DNA of 64,000 nt from CBDESM01 sp965205165 (GCA_965205165.1 OZ242037.1:1178001-1242000); one strand, 5' to 3'; counted from the stretch's first letter, positions 40,009 to 48,454 are shown. Numbers and translations are program-made. The notes: generated by a model from the sequence alone, not told the origin.

Positions 40009-40499
40009 TTGATCAAGCCGGACTCGCGGCCCCAGCGCAGCCATGCTTCGCGGGCTTGTTGCGGATCAGCTGATTGGGCGGCCGCATCACTGCCGGTGAT
40101 CTCTTCAAGGGCGAGGTGCCAGAAGCCGCTTTCGCGCTCGATTTCTTCGAGAATCCATGGGAGTGCGGGCTCGCCCATCTCGACGATCGAGCGGAATGCG
40201 GGGTGGGATGTTTTCCGCCTGCTGATCGAGTGCCCGGCCGAGTCGAGGCGCCAAGTGCGGGCCAAGATGATGAACTCGTGGCGGAGGGCGATCATTTCCG
40301 CGCCGGCGCTCCGTTCGCTTGCAGGCAGAGACGCCAAGCGTCCGATGTCGTCGGCGAGCGCCGGGCGCAGCGCTTGCACAGTTTCCTCGGGGCTCGAGTG
40401 GCGGCCCAATTCCCCGTCGAGTTCGCGGGCGCGGCGGTCGAGCGCACGAGTCGGGTTGGCCGGCGTGGTCGGCGCTTGCGCGACGGCGGGGTTGGCCAT
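40005..40499 (-). CDS. Cassette protein A5 (extended A, unknown function)
   Basis: 164 aa, about 55 residues longer than the other A proteins. The N-terminal extension is Ala/Pro-rich then helical (LDRRARELDGELGRHSSPEETVQALRP). The A core follows: FIILARTWRLDSAGHSISRRKTSHPAFRSIVEMGEPALPWILEEIERESGFWHLALEEITGSDA, ending AREAWLRWGRESGLIK. Coupled to B5 by a 4-bp overlap. The neighbours on both sides (LLM and MFS genes) are unrelated to those of the main cluster, so the cassette moves or inserts as a unit. Confidence 0.7.
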   Translation of the reverse strand: MANPAVAQAPTTPANPTRALDRRARELDGELGRHSSPEETVQALRPALADDIGRLASLPASERSAGAEMIALRHEFIILARTWRLDSAGHSISRRKTSHPAFRSIVEMGEPALPWILEEIERESGFWHLALEEITGSDAAAQSADPQQAREAWLRWGRESGLIK

Positions 40500-40561
40500 G
40501 GCTCGGTCCTCTGTCGAACGGCGGCTGGCGGTTGGGGCGCGGGCTGATTCTACCGGCGGCG

Positions 40562-41914
40562 TCAGGTGGCGGGTTTTTGGCCTTCCATCAGGACTACGGG
40601 GGCGGCGAGCTGGACGAATGCGGGGTCGGGCAGGGCGGCTTCGGGGGCGGCGGGGCGCATCGGGGCGGGTTCGGGTTCGGGAGCTTCGGCGGCGGCGGTG
40701 CCGGCTTCGGGGGGGAGGTTGCGGATGCGGAGCCAGGCGAGGCCCATCAGGGCGGTCGCTGAAGCGGCGATGACGCCCACGGCGAAGAGCGCGTCGAGGT
40801 TGCCGATCGCGTCCGCCAAGCCGCCCCAGGCGGGGCCGAGCAGCGATTGCAGGCCGAAGCCCATCATCACGAACGACATCACCCGGCCGAAGTAGCGCGG
40901 GTTGGTGTTGGCCATGAGGATCGATTGGTTGACCAGCATCACGCCCGAGCGCCCCGCGCCGACCAGTCCGGCGAGGACCAGGAAGAGGCCGTAGGACTGC
41001 GCGTTGGCGGAGAGCCAGAATCCCACGGCCATCAGCAGGCCCATGGCGATCAGCGCCTGCCAGGCGAAGCGCCCGCCGACGATTCCGACCAGCTGGAGGT
41101 TCACGACGATCCCCAGCACGCCGAAGATCAGGTAGGTCGGCCCGACGCCGAACGGGTCGCGCCCGAAGACGGAGAGGGTGCCCGGCAGCAGCGTCTGGAA
41201 GGCGAACCCGCAGGCGACGATGACGAGGAAGTAGAGCCAGAGCACGCGCAGGCGGGGGTTGGTGCGGATGTACCTGAATCCCTCCGCCAGCTCGGTCCGG
41301 ACCGGCCGCCGGTCGGCCTTCGGGGTCTCCGGGGGGCTCCAGGGCAGGCGGGTGGTCAGCGGCAGCACGATCAGGAAGACCGGGGCGACGACCAAGTAGA
41401 GGTATTTCTCCTCCAAGCCGAGCAAGGGCGCGATGAAGATCAGGCCGGGGCCGACCACTTGGGCGAGGTTCATCGACAGCTGCTGGAGCGCGACGGCGTT
41501 GGGCAGCATCCGTTTGGGCACCAGCTGGCCGACCCAGGCTTGGCGGGCGGGGCCCATCACCGAGAAGCCGATGCCCATCATCAGCGTGCCGGCGAGCAGC
41601 AGCGGAATCGAGATGAGATCGGTCACGATCAGGATGCCGAGCGTGGTCAGCACCACGCCCGGGATGGCCTGCCCGAACAGGACCAGCGGCTTCTTCGGAT
41701 AGCGGTCGGCGATGACGCCGCCGAACGGCCCGAGCAGGACCTGCGCGAGGCCGGAGCCCATCGCGGCGATGCCGGCCGCCTGATTGCTGCCGGTGAGCTC
41801 GAACGCGATCGAGGGGACCAGCGTGAACGAGGTCATGAACGCGGTGACGGACAGCAGCGAGCCGGTCCAGAGCAGCCGGAAATCGCGCTGTCCGAGGGCG
41901 GCGAAGCGGTTCAT
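40562..41914 (-). CDS. MFS transporter (exporter type)
   Basis: 450-aa, about 12-helix major facilitator protein. It begins MNRFAALGQRDFRLLWTGSLLSVTAFM, as in the MFS_3/EntS-like exporters. The loop 2-3 signature GPFGGVIADRYPKKPLVLFGQ and GIGFSVMGPARQAWVGQLVPKRMLPNAVALQQ are clear. The C-terminal 45 residues are Ala/Pro/Glu-rich and cytoplasmic. Substrate unknown. It is transcribed away from the aldehyde oxidoreductase gene, with a 208-bp gap that holds a TAGCCT (42036) for the latter. Confidence 0.85.
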   Translation of the reverse strand: MNRFAALGQRDFRLLWTGSLLSVTAFMTSFTLVPSIAFELTGSNQAAGIAAMGSGLAQVLLGPFGGVIADRYPKKPLVLFGQAIPGVVLTTLGILIVTDLISIPLLLAGTLMMGIGFSVMGPARQAWVGQLVPKRMLPNAVALQQLSMNLAQVVGPGLIFIAPLLGLEEKYLYLVVAPVFLIVLPLTTRLPWSPPETPKADRRPVRTELAEGFRYIRTNPRLRVLWLYFLVIVACGFAFQTLLPGTLSVFGRDPFGVGPTYLIFGVLGIVVNLQLVGIVGGRFAWQALIAMGLLMAVGFWLSANAQSYGLFLVLAGLVGAGRSGVMLVNQSILMANTNPRYFGRVMSFVMMGFGLQSLLGPAWGGLADAIGNLDALFAVGVIAASATALMGLAWLRIRNLPPEAGTAAAEAPEPEPAPMRPAAPEAALPDPAFVQLAAPVVLMEGQKPAT

Positions 41915-42122
41915 CGAAGCTCGGTCATCACGTGGCGCGAGCGTACCGCACGCCGATGCTTCGCGCAGGACGAAGGAATCGCGCGCCGGTTGCGCCGCGC
42001 CGTCCGGGCCGCGTGCACCAGCGCTCCGGATCGGCTAGCCTGCGGGCGCAATCAGGCACGCGGCGCGGGGAACCGCGGCGCGCGCGGCGGGGGCGCGCTC
42101 CGCCGCTGAGGGAGAGCGGAAG

Positions 42123-44153
42123 ATGCCCAACGTGGAAAGCGGCGAAGCGGCGAAGGCGGGAGCGGCCCTGACGCGGACGGCGCCGCCGGAGGAGCTGGCC
42201 TACAACGGCAAGATCCTGAACGTGCGCCTGAGCGAGGGCGAGTCGGCGGCGGAAGAGCTGCCGGAGCAGATGTACAAGGACTACCTCGGCGGCTACGGGA
42301 TCGGCTCGCGCCTGCTGTTCGACCGCATCCCGCAGGGCGCGGACCCGCTCGGCCCGGACAACGTGCTGGGCCTCTTCCCCGGCCTGATGACGGGCACGCC
42401 GATCTTCGGCAACCGCTTCCAGGCGGTCTGCAAGAGCCCCTCGACCGGCGGCTGGGGCGACGCCAACTGCGGCGGCGACTTCGGGCCCTACCTGAAGTTC
42501 GCCGGCTGGGACGGCGTGATGCTCTACGGCGCGGCCGAGAAGCCGGTCTACATCCTGATCGACGACGAGCAGGTCTCGATCGAGGACGCCTCCGAGTACT
42601 GGGGCATGGGCGCGATCGAGGTCGAGTCCGCGCTCAAGGAGAAGTACGGCAAGAAGGCGTCGGTCGCCTGCATCGGGCCTTCGGGCGAGCAGCTCTCCTA
42701 CCTCGCCGGCATCTGCAACGAGCACGGGCGGCTGGCGGCGCGATCCGGCGTCGGCGCGGTGATGGGCTCCAAGAACGTCAAGGCGATCGTGGTCAAGTCC
42801 ACGCGCCAGTGGATCCAGACGGACGACCTCGAGATCCGCGAGCTGGCCAAGGTCAGCCGCGAGGAGTTCGTGGCGCCGCTGCGCGATTTCTTCGCCACCT
42901 TCGGCACCACCGGGATCACCTCCGGCTCCGCCCACAACGGCGACTCGCCGGTGCGCAACTGGGGCGGCGTCGGCGTGGACGTGTTCCAGAACGTGGACTC
43001 GCTGCAGGGCCCGGTCGTGAACGCGACGCGGATGACGCATGACGCGGTCTCGATCGAGATGACGGAGCAGGGCCCGGTGGCGATGGGCAAGAACGGGAAG
43101 CCGAAGCGGGCCAAGAGCTACGGCTGCTGGCGCTGCCCGATGGCCTGCGGCGCGGAGAGCATCGAGGCGCCCTCGGACGTGGCCGAGAAGTTCAAGTACC
43201 CGGTCAACACGCACCGCCCGGAGTACGAGACGATGGCCTCGTTCGGCACGATGAACCTGTCGAACAACCTCGACATGCTGATCGCGGCCAACCACTGGTG
43301 CAACGAGTACGGGCTGGACACGATCGGGGCGGGCACGGTGATCTCGTTCGCGATCGAGTGCTTCGAGAACGGCCTGATCGACCTCGAGGACACGGGCGGG
43401 ATCGAGCTGACCTGGGGCAACGACGAGGGCATCGTCGACATGCTGCACCTGATCGGCCGGCGCGAGGGCTTCGGCGACATCCTCGCGGACGGGATGAAGG
43501 CGGCGGCCGAGAAGATCGACGCCAAGAACGGCGACAGCCGCGCGCAGGCCTACCGCACGGACGTCGGCGGGCAGGAGCTGCCGATGCACGACGGCAAGCT
43601 GCAGCCGGAGTACTACACGGCCTACAAGCTGGACCCGACGCCGGGCCGGCACACGCAGTACGAGGGCAACAGCCGCTACGGCGGGCCCGACTACCCGGCC
43701 GCGCCGAAGGACTTCAAGGACTACTCGAGCCGCGGCGAGCACCACAAGGGCGCGTCCGAGTACATGCACGTGACCAACTCGACCGGCATGTGCCAGTTCA
43801 TCATGATGGCCGCGCCGACCCAGCGCTTCCCGGAGTGGATCAACGCCGTCACCGGCTGGGACATCACCGGCGACGACCTGCAGGCCGCGGGCGAGCGGAT
43901 CGCGAACCTGCGGATGGCCTTCTGCGTGCGCGAGGGCGACAACCCGCGCGAGCGGTTCGTGCCCGACCGCCTCTGGGGCGGCAACGGCACGCACCAGACG
44001 ACGGGCCCGCTGGCCGACGTGATCCTCGACATCGACACGCTCGAGACCGACTTCCTCAGCGCCTGCGAGTGGGACACCGAGACCTGCGCCCCCAGCCGCG
44101 CCAAGCTGGAGTCGCTCGGCCTCGCCGACGTCGCGGACGCGCTCGCCGTCTAG
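42123..44153 (+). CDS. Aldehyde ferredoxin oxidoreductase (tungsto-bispyranopterin) family
   Basis: 676 aa. N-terminal AOR domain: LRVRLSEGESAAEE-type start reading LNVRLSEGESAAEELPEQM, YLGGYGIGSRLLFDRIPQGADPLGPDNVLGLFPG, and the pterin-binding CKSPSTGGWGDANCGGDFGP. The 4Fe-4S ligands are C335, C338 and C342 in YGCWRCPMACG, with the fourth near C556 in NSTGMCQFIMM. These enzymes oxidise aldehydes or reduce acids using tungsten and ferredoxin. No ferredoxin-like partner or cofactor gene is adjacent, unlike AorAB-type operons. The 20-residue Ala-rich N-terminal extension before the domain is unusual but lacks a Tat or Sec signal. RBS GGGAGAGCGGAAG. Confidence 0.88.
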   Translation: MPNVESGEAAKAGAALTRTAPPEELAYNGKILNVRLSEGESAAEELPEQMYKDYLGGYGIGSRLLFDRIPQGADPLGPDNVLGLFPGLMTGTPIFGNRFQAVCKSPSTGGWGDANCGGDFGPYLKFAGWDGVMLYGAAEKPVYILIDDEQVSIEDASEYWGMGAIEVESALKEKYGKKASVACIGPSGEQLSYLAGICNEHGRLAARSGVGAVMGSKNVKAIVVKSTRQWIQTDDLEIRELAKVSREEFVAPLRDFFATFGTTGITSGSAHNGDSPVRNWGGVGVDVFQNVDSLQGPVVNATRMTHDAVSIEMTEQGPVAMGKNGKPKRAKSYGCWRCPMACGAESIEAPSDVAEKFKYPVNTHRPEYETMASFGTMNLSNNLDMLIAANHWCNEYGLDTIGAGTVISFAIECFENGLIDLEDTGGIELTWGNDEGIVDMLHLIGRREGFGDILADGMKAAAEKIDAKNGDSRAQAYRTDVGGQELPMHDGKLQPEYYTAYKLDPTPGRHTQYEGNSRYGGPDYPAAPKDFKDYSSRGEHHKGASEYMHVTNSTGMCQFIMMAAPTQRFPEWINAVTGWDITGDDLQAAGERIANLRMAFCVREGDNPRERFVPDRLWGGNGTHQTTGPLADVILDIDTLETDFLSACEWDTETCAPSRAKLESLGLADVADALAV

Positions 44154-44175
44154 GCGCCGGGCATCGGGAACGACC

Positions 44176-44207
44176 GCGGAGGGGCGGGCCGCGGCCCGCC
44201 CCTCCGC
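44176..44207. terminator. 32-bp perfect palindrome after the aldehyde oxidoreductase gene
   Basis: Two 16-bp arms (GCGGAGGGGCGGGCCG and its reverse complement) meet without spacer, 22 bp after the AOR stop and 19 bp before the next gene. As RNA it forms a very stable GC stem but no U-run follows, so termination or mRNA 3'-end protection are both possible. Confidence 0.5.
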
Positions 44208-44226
44208 ATATGCGGCGGAGACGCGC

Positions 44227-44664
44227 GTGAAACGTATCCTGGCCGCGCTGCGCAGCCGGCTGCTGATCATCCCGCTGGCCGGGATCGTCTTCGCCGGCGC
44301 GCTCGGCGCGGGCTTCCAATGGGGCGCGCCGTCCGAGAGCCGGTTCGCGCGCATCTACGACGGGCGGGTCGGCGGCGACGGCGCGCCCGCGGCCGACATC
44401 GCCGGCTACGTGACGCAGCGCGAGACGGACGCGATCACCGTGCGGCAGGGCGACTCGTCGGTGCGGATCCCGCTCGCGCCCAACGCGGTGATCGAGCTGC
44501 TGGAGCCGATCAGCGCGCTGGAAACCGGCCTGGGCGATTGGGTCGTGATCGGGGCCGAAGACGACAACGTGAACACGTTCGTGTTGAAGGGGATCGTGGT
44601 GATCCCGGCCGAGACGGCGATCACGGGCGCGGAGGTCTCCGCGCTGGCGGCGGCTTCCGAATGA
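44227..44664 (+). CDS. Membrane-anchored hypothetical protein
   Basis: 145 aa. The N-terminus MKRILAALRSRLLIIPLAGIVFAGALGAGF is a signal anchor. The exported part has beta-rich repeats of the kind GYVTQRETDAITVRQGDSSVRIPLAPNAVIELLEP...GDWVVIGAEDDNVNTFVLKGIVVIP, which looks like a small OB- or DUF5666-like barrel. I do not name a function. It overlaps the next gene by 4 bp (ATGA), and both share this design, so they probably act together at the membrane surface. Confidence 0.65.
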   Translation: MKRILAALRSRLLIIPLAGIVFAGALGAGFQWGAPSESRFARIYDGRVGGDGAPAADIAGYVTQRETDAITVRQGDSSVRIPLAPNAVIELLEPISALETGLGDWVVIGAEDDNVNTFVLKGIVVIPAETAITGAEVSALAAASE

Positions 44665-45191
44665 GGGCGCGGGCGGCGGGCTGGATTCTCGCGCTGGCGA
44701 TCCTCGCGGGCGCCGGGGTCGGCGGCTGGTTCGCCGGCAGCAAGGTCGTCGCGCCGCAGCCGGACGAGGCCGCGACGGCGTTCGCCGAGCCCGCCGCGGG
44801 GGAAGAGGAATCGTTCGCCGCGGGCGTCGGCCGGCGCCGGGTGGCGGCGACCGAATCGGAGTCCCCCAACGAGACGCTGGTGCTGGGCGCGAGCGGGATG
44901 AGCCCGTTCGGGCACGCGGAGGGGCTGCCCGGCCGGCAGGTGCTGACCGGCACAGCGCTGGCGGTGCGTTCGACCGAGCTGAGCACGGAGATCGACCTGC
45001 AGACGGCGGCGGGGCCGGCGACGATCGCGGTGCGGCCGGGTTCGACCTTCACGCTGCGGCTGTCGCGCACGGAGCAGTCGGCCCTGCAGCCGGGCGCGGC
45101 GGTGGCGGTGATCCTGAACGACGCGGGCGACGCCGTGGCGGTGCTGGCGCTGCCGGCGGACGCGCGGCCGGTGCTGGACCCGGGCGGTTAG
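44661..45191 (+). CDS. Membrane-anchored hypothetical protein, partner of the preceding gene
   Basis: 176 aa with a signal anchor (AAGWILALAILAGAGVGGWFAGS), then a low-complexity acidic linker of about 60 residues, then a beta-rich C-terminal domain (LTGTALAVRSTELSTEIDLQTAAGPATIAVRPGSTFTLRLS...GAAVAVILNDAGDAVAVLALPA). This domain resembles the one in the preceding protein. Translationally coupled by ATGA. Overlaps the convergent next gene by 4 bp. Function unknown. Confidence 0.62.
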   Translation: MRARAAGWILALAILAGAGVGGWFAGSKVVAPQPDEAATAFAEPAAGEEESFAAGVGRRRVAATESESPNETLVLGASGMSPFGHAEGLPGRQVLTGTALAVRSTELSTEIDLQTAAGPATIAVRPGSTFTLRLSRTEQSALQPGAAVAVILNDAGDAVAVLALPADARPVLDPGG

Positions 45192-45679
45192 GCCGCCGCC
45201 GCGGCGCGGCGCTCGATCGCGGCGATCAGCTCCTCGCGGCGGTCGATCTCGCCCTCGATCACGATGTGGCGGCCCTCGGCCCCGTCGACGTACCAGCGGA
45301 CATTGCCCATCGTTTCGACGCGGCGGACGCCGCGCAGATCGCTCCAGGCCAGCGTTTCCCGCGCCTCGCCTTGGTGCAGGGCGGTGAGCCCGCCGGCGTG
45401 GACGACCAGCGCCGTGGTCGTGCGCCGCCAAGTGAGGTAGACGAGCGGGAGCATGACGACGGCGACGGCGGCGAAGAAGATCGCCGCGCCGGCCGCTTCG
45501 GCGCTGCCGCCGACAGCCCAGACGATCAGCGCGATCAGCGCGCCGAGCAGGGGGAAGATCAGCGTCGCCTGGTTGTACCAGGAGGCGGTGTAGGAGTGCG
45601 CGGACTCGATGCCGTCGAAGCGCCCGAGCGCGGCGGCGTCGCGGCCCCGCAGCGGCGCGGCCCCGTCGTCCGGAGGCAT
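45188..45679 (-). CDS. Two-helix membrane protein with PH-like domain
   Basis: 163 aa. A short N-terminal tail precedes two helices (LIFPLLGALIALIVWAV and AAIFFAAVAVVMLPLVYL), then a cytoplasmic domain TTTALVVHAGGLTALHQGEARETLAWSDLRGVRRVETMGNVRWYVDGAEGRHIVIEGEID that has the strand pattern of bacterial PH domains. It lies 6 bp after the peroxiredoxin gene on the same strand, so it is in an operon with it. Function unknown. Confidence 0.62.
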   Translation of the reverse strand: MPPDDGAAPLRGRDAAALGRFDGIESAHSYTASWYNQATLIFPLLGALIALIVWAVGGSAEAAGAAIFFAAVAVVMLPLVYLTWRRTTTALVVHAGGLTALHQGEARETLAWSDLRGVRRVETMGNVRWYVDGAEGRHIVIEGEIDRREELIAAIERRAAAAA

Positions 45680-45685
45680 CGCGGC

Positions 45686-46168
45686 CTAGGCGTGTTCGAG
45701 GATCGCGGAGGCGGAGGTCATCGCGCAGGTGCCGGGCGACTCTTCGGTCTGGAGCGCCTTGACCTTGCCGCCCTCGACGACCATGGCGAAGCGGGTGCAG
45801 CGGAAGCCGAGGCCGAGCCCGGTCAGGTCGAGCCCGAGGTCGAGCGCCTTGGTGACTTCGCCGACGCCGTCGGCGAGCATCGTGATGTGCCCGGCCCCGT
45901 GCGCCGCGTTCCAGGCGGAGAGCACGAAGATGTCGTTGGTCGACATGCAGATCGTCTGCTCGATGCCGGCCTCGGCGAGCTGCGAGGCGGAGGCGGCGAA
46001 GGTCGGCAGGTGGTCGTTGGTGCAGGTCGGCGTGAAGGCGCCGGGCACGCCGAAGATGACGGTCTTCTTGCCGCCGACGAGCTCGCGGAGGGAGACGGGC
46101 GCGGGCCGCCCCTCCGCCATGATCGTCCCCCTCGCCTCCGGCAGCTCCGAACCGACTTCGATGGCCAT
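45686..46168 (-). CDS. Peroxiredoxin (Prx5/AhpE-like, redoxin domain)
   Basis: 160-aa thiol peroxidase. The peroxidatic Cys is in VPGAFTPTCTNDHLPTFAA. The preceding strand KKTVIFGVPG and the later DIFVLSAWNAAHGA and LGLGFRCTRFAMVVEGGKVKAL match the Prx5 subgroup that reduces peroxides with glutaredoxin or thioredoxin. The start at 46168 is preceded by GGGAGAGG about 7 nt upstream; an in-frame ATG six codons earlier lacks such a site. Confidence 0.9.
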   Translation of the reverse strand: MAIEVGSELPEARGTIMAEGRPAPVSLRELVGGKKTVIFGVPGAFTPTCTNDHLPTFAASASQLAEAGIEQTICMSTNDIFVLSAWNAAHGAGHITMLADGVGEVTKALDLGLDLTGLGLGFRCTRFAMVVEGGKVKALQTEESPGTCAMTSASAILEHA

Positions 46169-46276
46169 GTCGCAACCCTCTCCCATGCAAGCGCAGTGCC
46201 CCGTAGCCTAGCGCCCGCCCCGCTCCGCGGGGATGATCGCGATCGGATAAGGTTGCCTTCAGGCAGGAGGTGTGCA

Positions 46277-46408
46277 GTGCTGCGGGCAATCTGGCGGCGA
46301 ATCGCCGCATTCATGGCCGTCTATCGCGTAGGAAGGCCGCCGAGTCGGATTGATCGTGATTCGCTGCCGCCCCACCCCGAGCCGGGGAAAACGATCACGT
46401 TCGGCTAG
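46277..46408 (+). CDS. Tiny protein, 43 aa (GTG start)
   Basis: Reads VLRAIWRRIAAFMAVYRVG, a basic amphipathic helix, then RPPSRIDRDSL and a Pro-rich tail ending GKTITFG. A textbook AGGAGG (46265-46270) lies 6 nt before the GTG, which supports translation despite the size. The TAG stop is part of a TAGACT promoter-like box for the next tiny gene. Both tiny proteins begin with similar helices (VLRAIWRRI / MLRSVMKRL), so they may be distant paralogues or a paired peptide system. Function unknown. Confidence 0.5.
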   Translation: MLRAIWRRIAAFMAVYRVGRPPSRIDRDSLPPHPEPGKTITFG

Positions 46409-46411
46409 ACT
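46406..46411 (+). promoter_or_regulatory. Candidate -10 box (TAGACT) overlapping a stop codon
   Basis: The TAG stop of the 43-aa gene opens the hexamer TAGACT, 25 nt before the 44-aa gene start at 46437. Same GCTAGACT string as at 3731, 32269 and 32641. Confidence 0.35.
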
Positions 46412-46436
46412 TGACGGCAACGGGAGGCGGTGCGAG

Positions 46437-46571
46437 ATGCTGCGCAGCGTGATGAAGCGGTTGAAGACGTTCTGGGACGAGCTGTGGTTCGTCGGCTGGG
46501 CGGAGCAAGAGGACGACGAGCATTTGGACCTTGACCCCGAGGACATCCCTCCCGGCCGCGTCATCCTCTAA
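46437..46571 (+). CDS. Tiny acidic-tailed protein, 44 aa
   Basis: MLRSVMKRLKTFWDELWFVG forms an amphipathic aromatic helix, followed by an acidic tail AEQEDDEHLDLDPEDIPPG. GGGAGG lies about 9 nt before the ATG, and TAGACT is placed as a promoter. Its TAA overlaps the stop of the convergent membrane gene by 4 bp. Membrane-surface binding is plausible from the helix; no family recognised. Confidence 0.5.
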   Translation: MLRSVMKRLKTFWDELWFVGWAEQEDDEHLDLDPEDIPPGRVIL

Positions 46572-47116
46572 CCGGAGCGGGCGGGCAGAATCTCCGTTTC
46601 CCCTTGGTCAGTTGCCGGAGTGGGAGATTCTGCCGGTCCGATGCTGGTCGTCACAGTGGCGAGCAACAACGCGACCGAGATCGGCGTGAGCAGGATCATC
46701 CCACGCCACGCCTTGCTCTTGCGGGCGATGATCGGAGCTGCGATGCGGGTTGAGCGGCGAATGATGGCCAAGTAAATCCAAGATGCACGGTCGTCCTCAA
46801 TGTCGTCGCGAAGAGCGAGCCCCATGACGACCGCGGGCGTCGGGAATTGAAAGGCAGGCACCGTCCAGAGCGAGCACAGACCTGTCAGGATTGCGAGGCC
46901 CGAACAGCCGATACCGGACCAGAACAACGCCGGATGTGTTTCGGTCGACGCTTGCAGGCTCACGAACGCGACAATTGCGGCGACGTGAAGCGCCGTGAGG
47001 AACATCGTCTTGCCGTCATAACTCGCGATCGCATTCAGAACGACCTGCAAGTACGCGGTGGCGATCTCGATCGCGTGGGGGTCCAGCGGACCGCGGTCCG
47101 GCGATGAATCGGCCAT
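46568..47116 (-). CDS. Three-helix membrane protein, SLATT/Pycsar-effector-like layout
   Basis: 182 aa. The N-terminal soluble helix ends in ATAYLQVVLNAIASYDGKTMFL. Helices follow at about 38-56, 64-84 and 144-163, with a long cytoplasmic segment between the second and third. The 'YDGK..FLTALH' entry to the first helix and this layout recall membrane effectors of nucleotide-activated defence (SLATT or PycTM families), but there is no cyclase or NTPase next to it, so that is a weak analogy. It starts 4 bp after cinA in the same operon. Confidence 0.6.
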   Translation of the reverse strand: MADSSPDRGPLDPHAIEIATAYLQVVLNAIASYDGKTMFLTALHVAAIVAFVSLQASTETHPALFWSGIGCSGLAILTGLCSLWTVPAFQFPTPAVVMGLALRDDIEDDRASWIYLAIIRRSTRIAAPIIARKSKAWRGMILLTPISVALLLATVTTSIGPAESPTPATDQGETEILPARSG

Positions 47117-47120
47117 GCGG

Positions 47121-48389
47121 CTATCGGAGGCGGCGGTAGGTGCCGCTGGAGCCTGATTCGAGGTCTTGCAGGGCGGCGCGGCGGATCAGGGTGAGGGCGC
47201 TGGTGACGGCGCGGGCCTTGATGGCGGCGCGGGTCTGGGCGAACGTGTAGCCCGTCGCGTAGGCCTCGTCGGGGGTTTCGACCGCGAGGCAGACGCGGCC
47301 GACGGGCTGGCCGCCGTGCGGTTCGGGGCCGGCGACGCCGGTGATGCCGACGCCGATGCCGCTCTCGAACTGCGCCCGCGCCGCCGCCGCCATCGCCGCC
47401 GCCGTCTCGATGCTGACCACGCCGTGCTCCTCGATGATCGCGGGGTCGACGCCGTAGGCGATCTTGGCCTCGGCCGTGTAGGTGACGAGGCCGCCGCGGA
47501 AGACCTTGGAAGCGCCGGGCACGTCGGTCAGGGTGCTGGCGAGCAGGCCGCCGGTGCAGGATTCCATCGCTGCGATGGTCAGGCCCTTCTCGGCCAGCAG
47601 CGCGGCGACGCCCTCTTGGAACGTGTCCTCGTCGGCGCCCCAGACGGCGACGCCGAGCATCTCCCGGATCCGCCGCTCGACGGGTTCGATCCGGGCCAGC
47701 GCGGCGGCCGGGTCGGCGGCCTTGGAGGCGAGGCGGACGTGGACGCCGTCGGCCTTGTGGTAGACGCCGACGGTCGGGTCGCCGCCGGCGCGGAGGTCGC
47801 CGAGCATCTCGTCGAGCGCGCTTTCGCCGAGGCCGGCGGTCTTGATCGTGCGCGAGATCAGCACCTCGTTCGGGCTGCGCCCGGCCAGCCGCGGGGCGAC
47901 GTCGCGCTCCCACATGCCGGTCATCTCGGCCGGCGGGCCGGGCATCGCCACGATGATCGCGCCGTCCTTCTCGACCCACCAGCCGGGCGCGGTGCCGCGC
48001 GGGTTGGGCAGCGAGGCGGCCGAGGGGACGAGCGCGGCCTGCTTGACGTTCTGCTCGGGCATCCGCCCGCCGCGCGATTCGAAGAAGCCGCGCAGGGTCC
48101 GCTCGAGCTCCGGGTCGACGGATTGCTCCTCGCCGATTGCCCGGGCGATCGCGTCGCGCGTCACGTCGTCCTCGGTCGGGCCGAGGCCGCCGGTGCAGAG
48201 CACGACGTCGGAGCGGCGACGGGCCGCGTCGATCAGCTCGGCGAGGCGATCGAGGTTGTCGCCGATCTGATGCATGTAGAAGAGGTCGATGCCCATCGCG
48301 GGCAGGCGCCGGGCCATGTAGCGGGCGTTGGTGTCGAGGATTTCGCCCATCAGGATTTCGGTGCCGATGGAGATGATTTCGGCGCGCAT
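47121..48389 (-). CDS. cinA: CinA family protein (NMN amidohydrolase / ADP-ribose pyrophosphatase)
   Basis: 422-aa two-domain protein. N-terminal MoaB/COG1058 domain: MRAEIISIGTEILMGEILDTNARYMARRL, LCTGGLGPTEDDVTRDAIA, and IIVAMPGPPAEMTGMWER. C-terminal CinA (PncC) domain from about residue 265: LTIAAMESCTGGLLASTLTDVPGASKVFRGGLVTYTAEAKI, with VGITGVAGPEPHGGQPVGRVCLA. It deamidates nicotinamide mononucleotide in NAD salvage and is damage- or competence-linked in some bacteria. Full length. Confidence 0.93.
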   Translation of the reverse strand: MRAEIISIGTEILMGEILDTNARYMARRLPAMGIDLFYMHQIGDNLDRLAELIDAARRRSDVVLCTGGLGPTEDDVTRDAIARAIGEEQSVDPELERTLRGFFESRGGRMPEQNVKQAALVPSAASLPNPRGTAPGWWVEKDGAIIVAMPGPPAEMTGMWERDVAPRLAGRSPNEVLISRTIKTAGLGESALDEMLGDLRAGGDPTVGVYHKADGVHVRLASKAADPAAALARIEPVERRIREMLGVAVWGADEDTFQEGVAALLAEKGLTIAAMESCTGGLLASTLTDVPGASKVFRGGLVTYTAEAKIAYGVDPAIIEEHGVVSIETAAAMAAAARAQFESGIGVGITGVAGPEPHGGQPVGRVCLAVETPDEAYATGYTFAQTRAAIKARAVTSALTLIRRAALQDLESGSSGTYRRLR

Positions 48390-48454
48390 GCGTGCCGCCT
48401 TTCGCTTGCCCGCGGTTCGGGATTCCGCTCGGCAGTCTACGGCGGGGCGGCTGG

